From positions 1 through 13,990 of the forward strand of contig CAZUZD010000155.1 in assembly GCA_964624465.1 (NCBI GenBank): DNA of 13,990 nt. Direction: 5' to 3'. A program made the position numbers and the translations under genes. Positions 7,062 through 13,990 of the stretch are shown here, piece after piece (position 1 is the first letter of the stretch; each line of letters starts with the position of its first letter). This stretch comes from CAZUZD01 sp964624465. GTDB lineage: Bacteria > Planctomycetota > Planctomycetia > Isosphaerales > Isosphaeraceae. The notes below the pieces were generated by a model. The model did no database searches. It was given only the letters and a program-made list of their open reading frames with translations, and had not been told where the DNA came from.

Positions 7062-9536
7062 TCAGTGGTTGAAGCTGAACTCGACGGCGTTGAGCAGGGC
7101 CCAGGCGAGGTCCCGGTACACCTCGTCGCGAGGGCCGCCGGCCAGGGCCTTGCGGACGGCGAGGCGTTCGGGCTCGGTGGGCCGGCGGGCCAGGGTGGCC
7201 AGGAACAGCTCCTCGGTGACGCGGTCGTCGTCGGGGACGCTCGCCAGCAGGGACGCGAGCCGGCCCTTCGGGTCGCCAAGCCGTGCGATCGAGTCGCCAT
7301 TCTGCACGTGGAGCGCCTGGGGCAGCGTCACCTCGCCGTTGCGCTCGCAGGCGCAGGCGGTCACCCGCTCGGAGCGCCCGAACAGGCCGAGGAAGTACGA
7401 CGAGGCGCCCGGGTCGGGGAGCTGCTGGGCGCGGAGGCCGACGGGGTAGCCGGGGAACGTCTCGGGCACGCCGGTCGCCTGGCTCACGGCGTCGAGCAGC
7501 ACCTCGGCCGGCAGGCGGCGGGCGTAGTAGTGCGAGTAGAACCGGGTCTCGGTGCTGTTGCCGGCGCGGGTGGCCGAGGCCAGGCCGTAGGCGCGCGAGG
7601 TGAGGATCAGCCGCATGACGTGCTTCAGGTCGTAGCCGTGGCCGACGAACTCGCGGACCAGGGCGTTCCAGAGCGCGGGGTTGGTGGGCGGGTTGCTGGC
7701 CCGCAGGTCGTCGACCGGCTCGACGAGGCCCACGGCGAAGAAGTGCTTCCAGAGCCGGTTGACCATCGCGCCGGCGAAGGCCTCGTTCGACGGGTCGGTG
7801 ATCCACGCCGCCAGCGCCTCGCGGGGGTCGTCGCCGGCGCCCAGGGTGGGCACCACGCCGTCGAGCGTCTTCGCCGGCAGGAAGCGCCCGGTGCGCGGCT
7901 GGTTGGCCCCGACGGGCCGGCCGTTCTCGTTCGACTCGGGCGCCGAGACGAGCAGGTGCGTGGCCCCCTGCTTCGGCTCCTTGCGGTCGAACTTCAGCCG
8001 GGAAAAGAAGGCGGCGAAGCCATAGTAGTCGTCCTGGGTGTAGCGTTCGAGCGGGTGATTGTGGCACTTCGCGCAGCCGATGCGCGTGCCCAGGAACGAC
8101 TGCGCGACCGAGGCGACGACGTCCGATTCCTCGCCGCGACGGCTCTCGCCGACGGTGACGATGTAGTACCCCAGCGCCGGGGCGCGGTCGGTGTCGCCGC
8201 GGGCGGTGAGCACGTCGCGGGCCAGCGCGTCCCACGGGCGGTTGGCGGCGACCTGGGCCCGCAGCCAGGCGTGGAACGCCCGCACGCCCTTGGCCCCGCG
8301 CACGTCGTGGTCGCGCTCCTTGCGGTTCTGGAGCAGGTCGGCCAGTTGCAGGGTCCAGAAGTCGACGAACTCGGGGCGCTCCAGGAGGGCGTCCACCAGC
8401 CTCACGCGCTTGTCGGGGGCCGGGTCGTCGAGGAAGGCGCGGGCCTCGTCGGGGGTGGGGGGCACGCCGATGGTGTCGAGCATGGCGCGGCGGAGGAACT
8501 CGGCGTCGTCGCTGGCCTCCGACGGCTCGATCCGCAGGGCCGCCAGCTTGTCGAAGACCGGCCCGTCGAGGAGGTTCGCCCGCGCCGCGAACCGCGACGG
8601 GTCGACCGCGCGGTCATACGGCGCCGTCACGATGATCGCCCGCACCAGGCCGCCGTAGGCCGCCCGCACGGCCGTCTCGCCGGGCCTGACGGCGCGGATC
8701 CGGCCGTCGGGGTCGACCGCGATGGTGCCGGCGTCGTTGGAGTCGAACTTCGTCAGCCAGGTGACATCGCGCCAGCGGCCGGCGGCCGTCCGCGCCCGCA
8801 CCAGCAGCCGGCGCTCTCCGCCGACCGGGAGCGTCAGGTCGCCGGGCAGGACCTCCAGCGCCGTCACGTCGGGGGCCTCGCCCACGGGCCCCGGCAGGCC
8901 GGAGCCGATCCACTCCCGCAGCACGGCGTGGGCCCGGCCGTCGACGGTCAGGAGCACGCCGCCGGCGTGGGGCACGCGGCCGGTGGGCTTCTCCAGCAGG
9001 AGGCTGCGGGCCGGGTCGAGGCGGTCGATCCGGCGGCCGCCCGACTCGCGAGCGATCCACTCGTGGTCCCACGCCGGGGCGTAGCCGCGGAGCGAGAGGC
9101 GGAACCCGTTCTGGCCGGCGAGCTTGCCGTGGCAGGCCCCCTGGTTGCAGCCCAGCCGGGTCAGGATCGGCTCGACCTCGTCCACGAACGACGGCGGCTC
9201 CGCAGTCGCCAGCCCGGTCACGACCACCGGCACCGCGCGGGTCCAGGTCCCCCGCGACACGGTGACGACGGCCACGCCGTCGCCGGTCGGGACGAGCGTG
9301 CCGTCGGGCTCGACCCGCACGACCTCGGGCCGGCTGGTGACGAAGCTCGGCGCGCCGTCGGCCGGGGCGCCGGTCGGGTCGACGACGAGCAGGCCGTGGC
9401 GGTCGCGGGGGCCGTCGAGTTCCACCTGATCGGGCAGGACCCGCAGCGGCTCCTGGGTCGCGGCACCGGCGGCCGAGGTGCCCAGGGCGGCGATCAGCAG
9501 GACGGGCCGCAGCATGGGCAGGCGGCATCGTGCCAT
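7062..9536 (-). CDS. Secreted DUF1549/DUF1553 cytochrome-like protein with Ig-like domains
   Basis: 824 residues from ATG 9536, with AAGGGGGAG (9553-9545) 8 bases upstream. Residues 1-26 are a signal peptide (MLRPVLLIAALGTSAAGAA). An Ig-like (BIG2-type) domain spans about 30-108. A planctomycete cytochrome-like segment follows with GCNQGACHGK, i.e. C130-x4-C135-H136. A second BIG2-like domain covers about 222-305. DUF1549 (about 315-515) contains a canonical c-heme motif, C488-A-K-C491-H492, within GCAKCHNHPLERYTQDDYYG. DUF1553 (about 570-800) shows NRLWKHFF, LILTSRAY and RLPAEVLLDAVSQATG, and ends AWALLNAVEFSFNH. The family is extracytoplasmic and very expanded in planctomycetes, with roles still unproven; redox or polymer binding is usually suggested. 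It is the first gene of a three-gene unit with the DUF1501 and PPC genes. Heme attachment is inferred from motifs only. Confidence 0.93.
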   Translation of the reverse strand: MARCRLPMLRPVLLIAALGTSAAGAATQEPLRVLPDQVELDGPRDRHGLLVVDPTGAPADGAPSFVTSRPEVVRVEPDGTLVPTGDGVAVVTVSRGTWTRAVPVVVTGLATAEPPSFVDEVEPILTRLGCNQGACHGKLAGQNGFRLSLRGYAPAWDHEWIARESGGRRIDRLDPARSLLLEKPTGRVPHAGGVLLTVDGRAHAVLREWIGSGLPGPVGEAPDVTALEVLPGDLTLPVGGERRLLVRARTAAGRWRDVTWLTKFDSNDAGTIAVDPDGRIRAVRPGETAVRAAYGGLVRAIIVTAPYDRAVDPSRFAARANLLDGPVFDKLAALRIEPSEASDDAEFLRRAMLDTIGVPPTPDEARAFLDDPAPDKRVRLVDALLERPEFVDFWTLQLADLLQNRKERDHDVRGAKGVRAFHAWLRAQVAANRPWDALARDVLTARGDTDRAPALGYYIVTVGESRRGEESDVVASVAQSFLGTRIGCAKCHNHPLERYTQDDYYGFAAFFSRLKFDRKEPKQGATHLLVSAPESNENGRPVGANQPRTGRFLPAKTLDGVVPTLGAGDDPREALAAWITDPSNEAFAGAMVNRLWKHFFAVGLVEPVDDLRASNPPTNPALWNALVREFVGHGYDLKHVMRLILTSRAYGLASATRAGNSTETRFYSHYYARRLPAEVLLDAVSQATGVPETFPGYPVGLRAQQLPDPGASSYFLGLFGRSERVTACACERNGEVTLPQALHVQNGDSIARLGDPKGRLASLLASVPDDDRVTEELFLATLARRPTEPERLAVRKALAGGPRDEVYRDLAWALLNAVEFSFNH

Positions 9537-9648
9537 CGGCGGGGCTCCCCCTTCGCAACCGGGCTCGCGGCGGCGGGCGCCGGGGATGTTGGCCAGAAGT
9601 TGAACATAGCAGGCCGGGGTGCCGCCGGCCAGGGCAGGGGCGTGCGGC
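9537..9648. other. Spacer between cheB and the DUF1549/DUF1553 unit
   Basis: This 112-base gap divides two same-strand gene groups. On the minus strand, GGCCGG and CCGGCC (9630-9625 and 9617-9612) can form a 6-bp stem with a 7-base loop 19 bases after the cheB stop, a possible weak terminator. Right after it, TATGTT (9608-9603) is a -10-like sequence without a good -35. The strong RBS of the next gene is at 9553-9545. Whether the two groups are one transcript cannot be decided from sequence. Confidence 0.3.
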
Positions 9649-10785
9649 TCAGGCGTCGGCGGCCGGGGGGGTGGTGGCGGTGGCGGGGGCGCGGCGGTTG
9701 AGCAGGCGAAGGATGGTGGGCAGGTCCTCGGGGGCGAACTGGGCGCGGACGTGGCCCTCGACGAAGGCGGCCTTGTTCATGCCGTAGACGAACGAGGTCG
9801 GTTCGTCCTGGCCGTAGGTCACGCCGCCGGCGGCCAGCAGCGCCTTGCAGCCGTCGACGCCGTCGCGGCCCATGCCGGTCATGATGAACCCGGCGGCGCG
9901 GGCGCCGAAGGACCGCGCGGCCGACTGGAACAGCACGTCGACGCTGGGCCGGTGGCCGCTGACCGGCGGGCCGTCGGAGAGCTTGACCAGCACGCGGGGG
10001 GGCCGGCCGATCAGCTCCAGGTGCCGGCCGCCGGGGGCGATCAGGACCACGCCGGGCTGGAGCACGTCGCCGTCGGCGGCCTCGCGCACCGTCAGACCGC
10101 AGTGGCGATCGAGGCGCTGGGCGAAGACGCCAGTGAACTGGGCGGGCATGTGCTGCACGATCACGATCGGCGGCATCGGCGGCTCGAGCAGGGGCGCGAT
10201 GGCCGTGAGCGTCTGGGGTCCGCCGGTGGAGATACCGATGACGGCGACGGCCTCGGCCGGACCGGCCGCGGCGGCCTTGGGCTTGGCCCGCGCGGCGGCC
10301 GGCGTGGCGGCGGACTCGAGCGCCCGGGTGGTAAGCCGGCCGGAGGCAGAGGGGCGGCGGACCCGCGCCTGGGCGGCCTCGAGCACCTTGGCGATGAGCT
10401 GCGGCCCGCTCTGGCGCATCTCCGCCATCTGGAACCGCTCGGGCTTGGGCATGTAGTCGACGGCGCCCTGCTCGAGCGCCTCGAGGGTCACGGCGGCCCC
10501 CTCGTGGGTCAGCGAGCTGACCATGACGACCGGGGCCTCGTGCGCCGCCAGCAGGTCGGGCAGGATCTCGACGCCGGAGCGGCCGGGCATCTGGACGTCG
10601 AGGGTGATGACCTGGGGCTTGAGCCGGGCGGCCTCGCGGATCGCCTCCTCGCCGTCGCGGGCGGTGCCGACGACGTCGATCTCGCCGGTGATCGTGAGGA
10701 TCTCGCTGAGCAGCTTGCGCATCAGGGCCGAGTCGTCGACCACCAGCACGCGGACGGGCCGACCGGGGGCATCAGGCCGGGGCAC
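9649..10785 (-). CDS. cheB: CheB, chemoreceptor glutamate methylesterase / response regulator
   Basis: 378 residues. CheB removes methyl groups from chemoreceptor glutamates when its receiver domain is phosphorylated by CheA. The receiver domain (about 11-125) has acidic pocket D17/D18, phospho-acceptor D63 in VITLDVQMPG, S90-S91 and K114 in MPKPE. An Ala/Pro/Lys-rich linker (about 140-177) leads to the methylesterase domain (about 178-370) with the catalytic triad S186 (IGISTGGPQ), H212 (VQHMP) and D308 (MTGMGRDGVDG). All key residues are present, so it should be active. The start is GTG at 10785, with GAGG 6 bases upstream, inside the end of cheY; the two genes overlap by 14 bases, which suggests coupled translation. 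It is the last gene of the che group, and cheR is not in the window. Confidence 0.96.
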   Translation of the reverse strand: MPRPDAPGRPVRVLVVDDSALMRKLLSEILTITGEIDVVGTARDGEEAIREAARLKPQVITLDVQMPGRSGVEILPDLLAAHEAPVVMVSSLTHEGAAVTLEALEQGAVDYMPKPERFQMAEMRQSGPQLIAKVLEAAQARVRRPSASGRLTTRALESAATPAAARAKPKAAAAGPAEAVAVIGISTGGPQTLTAIAPLLEPPMPPIVIVQHMPAQFTGVFAQRLDRHCGLTVREAADGDVLQPGVVLIAPGGRHLELIGRPPRVLVKLSDGPPVSGHRPSVDVLFQSAARSFGARAAGFIMTGMGRDGVDGCKALLAAGGVTYGQDEPTSFVYGMNKAAFVEGHVRAQFAPEDLPTILRLLNRRAPATATTPPAADA

Positions 10786-11176
10786 GGGACACCTCGTCGT
10801 CGGGGGGGGCGGCCGGGGCGCCGCCGAGCTTGCGGAGCAGGCCGAGGACGCGGTCGCGGTCGAACGGCTTGACGATGAAGTCCAGGGCGCCGTGGTGGAT
10901 CGAGTCGAGCAGCGCCTGCTTCTGGTCGAGCGCCGAGATCACGACCACCTTGGCCTCGGGGTCGAGGGCGCGGATCGCCTTGAGCGCCTCCAGGCCGGTC
11001 ATGTTGGGCATGACCAGGTCCATGGTCACCAGGTCGGGGCGGAGCTGGGGGTACAGTTCGACGGCCTGGAGGCCATCGGCGGCCTCGCCGGCCACGACCC
11101 AGCCCGCGTCGCGCGCGACGTCGCCGATCAACTTGCGCATGAACATCGCGTCGTCGACGACCAGCAGGCGTCTCAT
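10772..11176 (-). CDS. cheY: CheY-like single-domain response regulator
   Basis: 134 residues from ATG 11176, with GGAGGA (11192-11187) 10 bases upstream. A single receiver domain: acidic pair D8/D9, phospho-acceptor D53 in TMDLVMPNMTG, S81 at the switch Ser/Thr position, and K103 in IVKPF. F100 sits in the position region of the aromatic switch residue. It has no output domain, so it probably carries the phosphoryl signal from CheA to a motor or other target. The tail after residue 117 is Pro/Ala-rich, and its DNA also encodes the ribosome binding site and start of cheB. Its place between cheD and cheB supports the CheY call. A promoter-like sequence lies just upstream. Confidence 0.93.
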   Translation of the reverse strand: MRRLLVVDDAMFMRKLIGDVARDAGWVVAGEAADGLQAVELYPQLRPDLVTMDLVMPNMTGLEALKAIRALDPEAKVVVISALDQKQALLDSIHHGALDFIVKPFDRDRVLGLLRKLGGAPAAPPDDEVSRAPA

Positions 11177-11209
11177 GGGGAAGCCGTCCTCCGGGGCTCG
11201 CTTCGGCTC

Positions 11210-11239
11210 ACTATACAGCGCCGGCGGGGGGTGCGTCAG
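11210..11239 (-). promoter_or_regulatory. Sigma70-like promoter upstream of cheY-cheB
   Basis: On the minus strand CTGACG (11239-11234) and TATAGT (11215-11210) are spaced 18 bases, matching TTGACA and TATAAT at 4/6 and 5/6. The -35 element overlaps the cheD stop codon. Predicted initiation near 11203 would leave a leader of roughly 27 bases carrying the GGAGGA ribosome binding site of cheY. An AT-rich TATA box is rare in this DNA, which makes chance less likely, but no experimental support is available. Confidence 0.45.
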
Positions 11240-11736
11240 ATCTCGTACTCGGCGCCGCCGGGGATCTTGACCTGGACCCGGCCGGTGATGACGTCGAGGG
11301 TGACCCGGCGGCCGGACTGGCCGCCCAGGTCGCGGCCCAGGATCGGGATGCCGAGCGCCGCCAGGGCGGCCTCGGCGGCGCGGCCGTTGCGGTCGCCGAT
11401 GCCCTCGGTCTGGGCCGTGCTGAACATGGTGGCACCGCCCAGGATCTTGGCCGTGAACCGGCTGCGGGCCCGCGCCGAGATCCGCTTCTCCAGCTCGGCC
11501 ACCAGCACGGGCACGGCCGTGTCGGCATACTTGCCCGGCTGCTCGACCTCGCGGGCGGCCGTCGAGTCGGGCAGCAGGATGTGCGCCAGGCCGCCGGCGC
11601 GGGTCATGCGGTCGTGCAGGATCACCCCCACGCACGAGCCCAGCAGGGCGCGCAGCTGGGTCGGAGCCACGGCCACCGCCAGGCAGCCGATTCCCACCGA
11701 GATCGTCCCGTCGTCACCCGGCGTCGAGGCTGGCAC
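11236..11736 (-). CDS. cheD: CheD, chemoreceptor glutamine deamidase
   Basis: 166 residues. CheD deamidates receptor glutamines and binds CheC, whose phosphatase activity it modulates. The family core is clear: LLGSCVGVILHD with nucleophile C35, and H52 in GGLAHILLP exactly 17 residues later, the Cys-His spacing I recall from Thermotoga CheD. The C-terminal part (KILGGATMFS, GDRNGRAAEAALAALGIPIL, GGQSGRRVTLDVITGRV) also fits. The Thr expected about six residues before the Cys is not there (see findings). The start is GTG 11736 with GGGGAG (11752-11747) 10 bases upstream; an ATG at 11746 is out of frame. It follows the cheC-like gene by 67 bases, a common pairing that supports a CheC-CheD complex. 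Confidence 0.93.
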   Translation of the reverse strand: MPASTPGDDGTISVGIGCLAVAVAPTQLRALLGSCVGVILHDRMTRAGGLAHILLPDSTAAREVEQPGKYADTAVPVLVAELEKRISARARSRFTAKILGGATMFSTAQTEGIGDRNGRAAEAALAALGIPILGRDLGGQSGRRVTLDVITGRVQVKIPGGAEYEI

Positions 11737-11803
11737 GCTGCGGCATCTCCCCTGGTTCGGACCCGTGACTTCCGGATCAGCCCGATCGGTCCCCGTCCCG
11801 CTC

Positions 11804-12418
11804 TCAGCTCGCCAGCGCCCGGGCCAGCTCGGCCAGGGCGGCCGAGGTCGGTGCCAGCACCAGGGCCCAGTCCAGCGCGGCGGCCTCGGCGTGGAACCGG
11901 GTCTGGAACAGCAGCACCCGGTCGGCTTCGGTCGCCTGGTCCATGAGTGCGAACTCGAGCAGGCTGGCGGCGAACTCGTGGCGGAACTCGGGCGGACCCG
12001 GCACGATCGCCTCGCCGCCCGGCAGGTGCGCCGCCAGGGCGTTGACGAAGGCGCAGCCGACGATGTTCGCCGTCTCCTGCGCCGCCGAGCGCTCCAGGTC
12101 GCCCCAGGCGGTCGTCGTGCCCACCGGCTGGCGCTGGAGCAGGTCGGCCAGGGCCAGGCCGGCGCGGTCCTCGAAGGCGAGGATCAGGAGGCCGGCGAGC
12201 CGGCCCGAGACCGGCATGGCGCAGGCGGCGACCAGGGTGTCCCCCGGCCCGATCGCCTCGGTGGCCGCGGCGAACTCCACCTGCTCGACCTCGCCCACCT
12301 CCAGCCGCACCGGCCGGTCGAGCCACTTCGAGAGCGCCCCCGACGCGGCATCGGCCCCGCGCTCGAGGATCGTCCGCAGCAGTCGCCGTTGCCCGGCGTC
12401 GAGGATCGTCCCGGCCAT
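11804..12418 (-). CDS. cheC: CheC-like CheY-phosphate phosphatase
   Basis: 204 residues from ATG 12418; a GGGAG lies a rather long 12 bases upstream. CheC/CheX/FliY-family proteins dephosphorylate CheY-P through the helix motif D/S-x3-E-x2-N. Here S111-x3-E115-x2-N118 (ERSAAQETANIVGCAFVNAL) is intact. The first pseudo-symmetric helix (ILERGADAASGALSKWL, 17-33) keeps the GA...ALS frame of CheC, but the Glu and Asn positions are Thr16 and Glu19, so this site looks inactive. The fold is otherwise CheC-like in length and strand pattern (VRLEVGEV, AGLLILAFED). It sits 31 bases after cheA and directly before cheD, as expected for CheC. A CheX-type name is the main alternative. Confidence 0.85.
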   Translation of the reverse strand: MAGTILDAGQRRLLRTILERGADAASGALSKWLDRPVRLEVGEVEQVEFAAATEAIGPGDTLVAACAMPVSGRLAGLLILAFEDRAGLALADLLQRQPVGTTTAWGDLERSAAQETANIVGCAFVNALAAHLPGGEAIVPGPPEFRHEFAASLLEFALMDQATEADRVLLFQTRFHAEAAALDWALVLAPTSAALAELARALAS

Positions 12419-12449
12419 CGTGCGTTCTCGCTCCCGTCTCGTTCGGTCC

Positions 12450-13990
12450 TCAGCCGCGCGCCCCGGCCAGGCCGGCCGGGGTGCCCTGCGGCTCGCGGTG
12501 GCTGGCCGCGCTGATCAGGGCGTCCACGTCCAGGATCAACGACACCCGGCCGTCCCCCAGGATGCTCGCCCCCGAGAGGCCGCGGACCGTCTGGAAGTTC
12601 CGCTCCAGCGACTTGAGCACGACCTCCTGGATCCCGACCAGCTCGTCGACGACCAGCCCCAGCGCGTGCTCGCCGTCCTGGAGCACGACCACCCGGAGCC
12701 GCTGGCTGCCGGTGGCCTCGCGGCGCCCCAGGCTGGGGTGCGGGCCGCCGCCCCAGCGGAAGACGTCCTTGAGCTCGATCAGGCCGATGATCCGGCGTCG
12801 GATCTCGATCGTGCCCTGGCCCTGCACGCGGCGGTAGGCCCCCTGAGTCTCCACGATCTCGTCGATGTGGTCGAGGGGGATGGCGTAGTACTCGTCGTAG
12901 ATCCGCACCAGCAGGCTCGGCATGATCGCCAGGGTCAGAGGCAGCCGGACGTGGAAGGTCGTGCCCTGGCCCAGCGTCGTCCGCACGTCGACGCTGCCGT
13001 TGAGCGCCTCGATGCGGCTCTTGACGATGTCCATGCCCACGCCGCGGCCCGAGATGTCGGTGATCTTCTCGGCGGTGCTCAGGCCGGGGTGGAAGATCAG
13101 CTGCACCAGCTCGCGGTCGGAGAGGCGCGATGCCTCGTCGGCGGTGTAGAGCCCGCACGAGACGGCCTTGCGGCGCACCCGCTCGACGTCGATGCCGCGG
13201 CCGTCGTCGGCCACGGTGATGACCACGCTGTTGCCGCGGTGCGTGGCCGAGAGCCGCACCGTGCCGGTGCGCGGCTTGCCCGCCCGCTCGCGCTCCTCGG
13301 GCGGCTCCAGGCCGTGGTCGATCGAGTTGCGGACCATGTGCACCAGCGGGTCGCCCAGCTCGTCGATCATCCGCTTGTCGAGCTCGGTCTTCTCGCCGTC
13401 GATCTGGAGGCTGATCTCCTTGCCCGACGAGACGCTCAGGTCACGCACCACCCGCTTGAACCGGCCGAACAGCGGCCCGATCGGCACCATGCGGGTGTTG
13501 AGCACACCCTTCTGCACGCCGTCGGTGACCCTGGCGAGCTGGTTCAGAGCCTCGTTGAGGGCATTCAGGTGCTCGCGGCCCTGGCGGATCAGATCGAGCT
13601 CGCCGCGGATGGCGCGGAAGTTCTCCCGGAGGGCCCGCACCTGCACCAGCCAGCGCTCGGCGTAGCCGTCGTTGCCGCCGGCCCCCTCGGCCAGGGTGCT
13701 GACGGCGCGGTCGAGCGAGTCGAGCCGGTCCTGGGTGTCGGCCGCCAGCGACTGGGCGCTCGACGACCGGAACAGCTCCTCCAGCCCGCTGGTGACCTGC
13801 AGGAACCGGGCCTTGTTGATGACCAGCTCGCCGGCGAGGTTCATGAGGCTGTCGAGCCGGTCGATATCGACGCGGACCGTCTCGGCGACCTTCACGCTCT
13901 TCGGGTTGCTGTCGGCCGCCGGCGCGGGAGCCGCCGGCAGCGGGGCCGGCTGCACCGGCACCGGCACCGGCTCGGGCGCCGCGACGGCGG
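12450..13990 (-). CDS. cheA: CheA histidine kinase, C-terminal part (P3-P4-P5)
   Basis: The 5' end lies beyond the right edge; 512 residues are visible, and the frame stays open past the internal GTG at 13967. The phosphorylated Hpt domain (P1) and P2 are not seen. An Ala/Pro linker comes first (about 1-30 of the visible part). The dimerisation domain P3 starts VRVDIDRLDSLMNLAGELVI (38-57) and is unusually long. The P4 ATPase follows LNTRMVPI: N-box HMVRNSIDHG (217-226), G1 DDGRGID (261-267), F-box IFHPGLST (298-305), G2 GRGVGMD (314-320), G3 GQGTTF (340-345). P5, the CheW-like domain, spans about 358-495 (RIYDEYYAIPLDHIDEIVE). It ends soon after P5 with no fused receiver. All ATP-binding motifs are intact, so it should be an active kinase feeding CheY and CheB. 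Confidence 0.96.
   Translation of the reverse strand, partial: AVAAPEPVPVPVQPAPLPAAPAPAADSNPKSVKVAETVRVDIDRLDSLMNLAGELVINKARFLQVTSGLEELFRSSSAQSLAADTQDRLDSLDRAVSTLAEGAGGNDGYAERWLVQVRALRENFRAIRGELDLIRQGREHLNALNEALNQLARVTDGVQKGVLNTRMVPIGPLFGRFKRVVRDLSVSSGKEISLQIDGEKTELDKRMIDELGDPLVHMVRNSIDHGLEPPEERERAGKPRTGTVRLSATHRGNSVVITVADDGRGIDVERVRRKAVSCGLYTADEASRLSDRELVQLIFHPGLSTAEKITDISGRGVGMDIVKSRIEALNGSVDVRTTLGQGTTFHVRLPLTLAIMPSLLVRIYDEYYAIPLDHIDEIVETQGAYRRVQGQGTIEIRRRIIGLIELKDVFRWGGGPHPSLGRREATGSQRLRVVVLQDGEHALGLVVDELVGIQEVVLKSLERNFQTVRGLSGASILGDGRVSLILDVDALISAASHREPQGTPAGLAGARG

Noticed and set aside
5662..8235. Upstream extension of the TIG/PPC frame through the DUF1501 gene and into DUF1549/DUF1553, suggesting a giant fusion
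   Set aside because: The extension is Arg/Pro/Gly-rich shadow sequence. The real start is ATG 5661 with a signal peptide, overlapping the DUF1501 stop.
5730..9701. Very long plus-strand open frame (over 1300 codons) opposite the DUF1501 and DUF1549/DUF1553 genes
   Set aside because: It is a low-complexity Ala/Gly/Arg/Val product with no domain, antisense to two clear family members. Stop codons are rare on the antisense frame of high-GC genes.
9655..9710. G-rich run at the cheB 3' end as a second quadruplex
   Set aside because: Most runs are only GG, with just two long G runs; it is far weaker than the motif at 441-466 and is explained by Ala/Pro/Thr codons.
11622..12326. Minus-strand frame overlapping cheC and cheD
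   Set aside because: It is a shadow of two genes with clear family motifs.

Overview
The window is very GC-rich DNA, almost certainly from a planctomycete and probably an Isosphaeraceae-type member. That placement is an inference from gene content: two proteins carry the planctomycete N-terminal extracellular motif (LEPR-XLL type, here L-x-x-LEGR-x-(L/V)LS), and beside them lie a secreted DUF1549/DUF1553 protein, a DUF1501 protein and a DUF1080 (3-keto-disaccharide hydrolase-like) protein. I see no tRNA, rRNA, CRISPR array, insertion sequence or phage gene.

Layout. (1) 1-2150: two divergent genes for predicted exported proteins. The left one (minus strand) runs off the left edge and the right one is complete. 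They are separated by about 490 bases of shared upstream DNA, and both have the LEGR motif near the N terminus. (2) 2455-3561: a PAPS-type sulfotransferase with an unusual cysteine-rich segment and a helical C-terminal extension. (3) 3691-4800: a secreted DUF1080 protein with an extra C-terminal domain. (4) 4885-9536, minus strand: a three-gene secreted module made of a cytochrome-like DUF1549/DUF1553 protein, a Tat-type DUF1501 protein, and a small TIG plus pre-peptidase C-terminal (PPC) protein. The last two are coupled by an ATGA overlap. (5) 9649-13990, minus strand: a chemotaxis-type cluster in the transcription order cheA (5' part beyond the right edge), cheC-like, cheD, cheY, cheB.

How they fit together. 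The che genes encode a kinase core (CheA), a dephosphorylation and adaptation branch (CheC, CheD, CheB) and a single-domain response regulator (CheY). CheW, CheR and a receptor are absent from the window and may lie beyond the right edge. A good promoter-like sequence after cheD could let cheY-cheB be expressed separately. The DUF1549/DUF1501/PPC genes look like one outward-facing module of the kind that is abundant and poorly understood in planctomycetes. The DUF1080 protein converges on it and could act on sugars outside the cytoplasm.

Many long open frames on the opposite strands are high-GC shadows and were left out. All family calls come from reading motifs; no database search was run.
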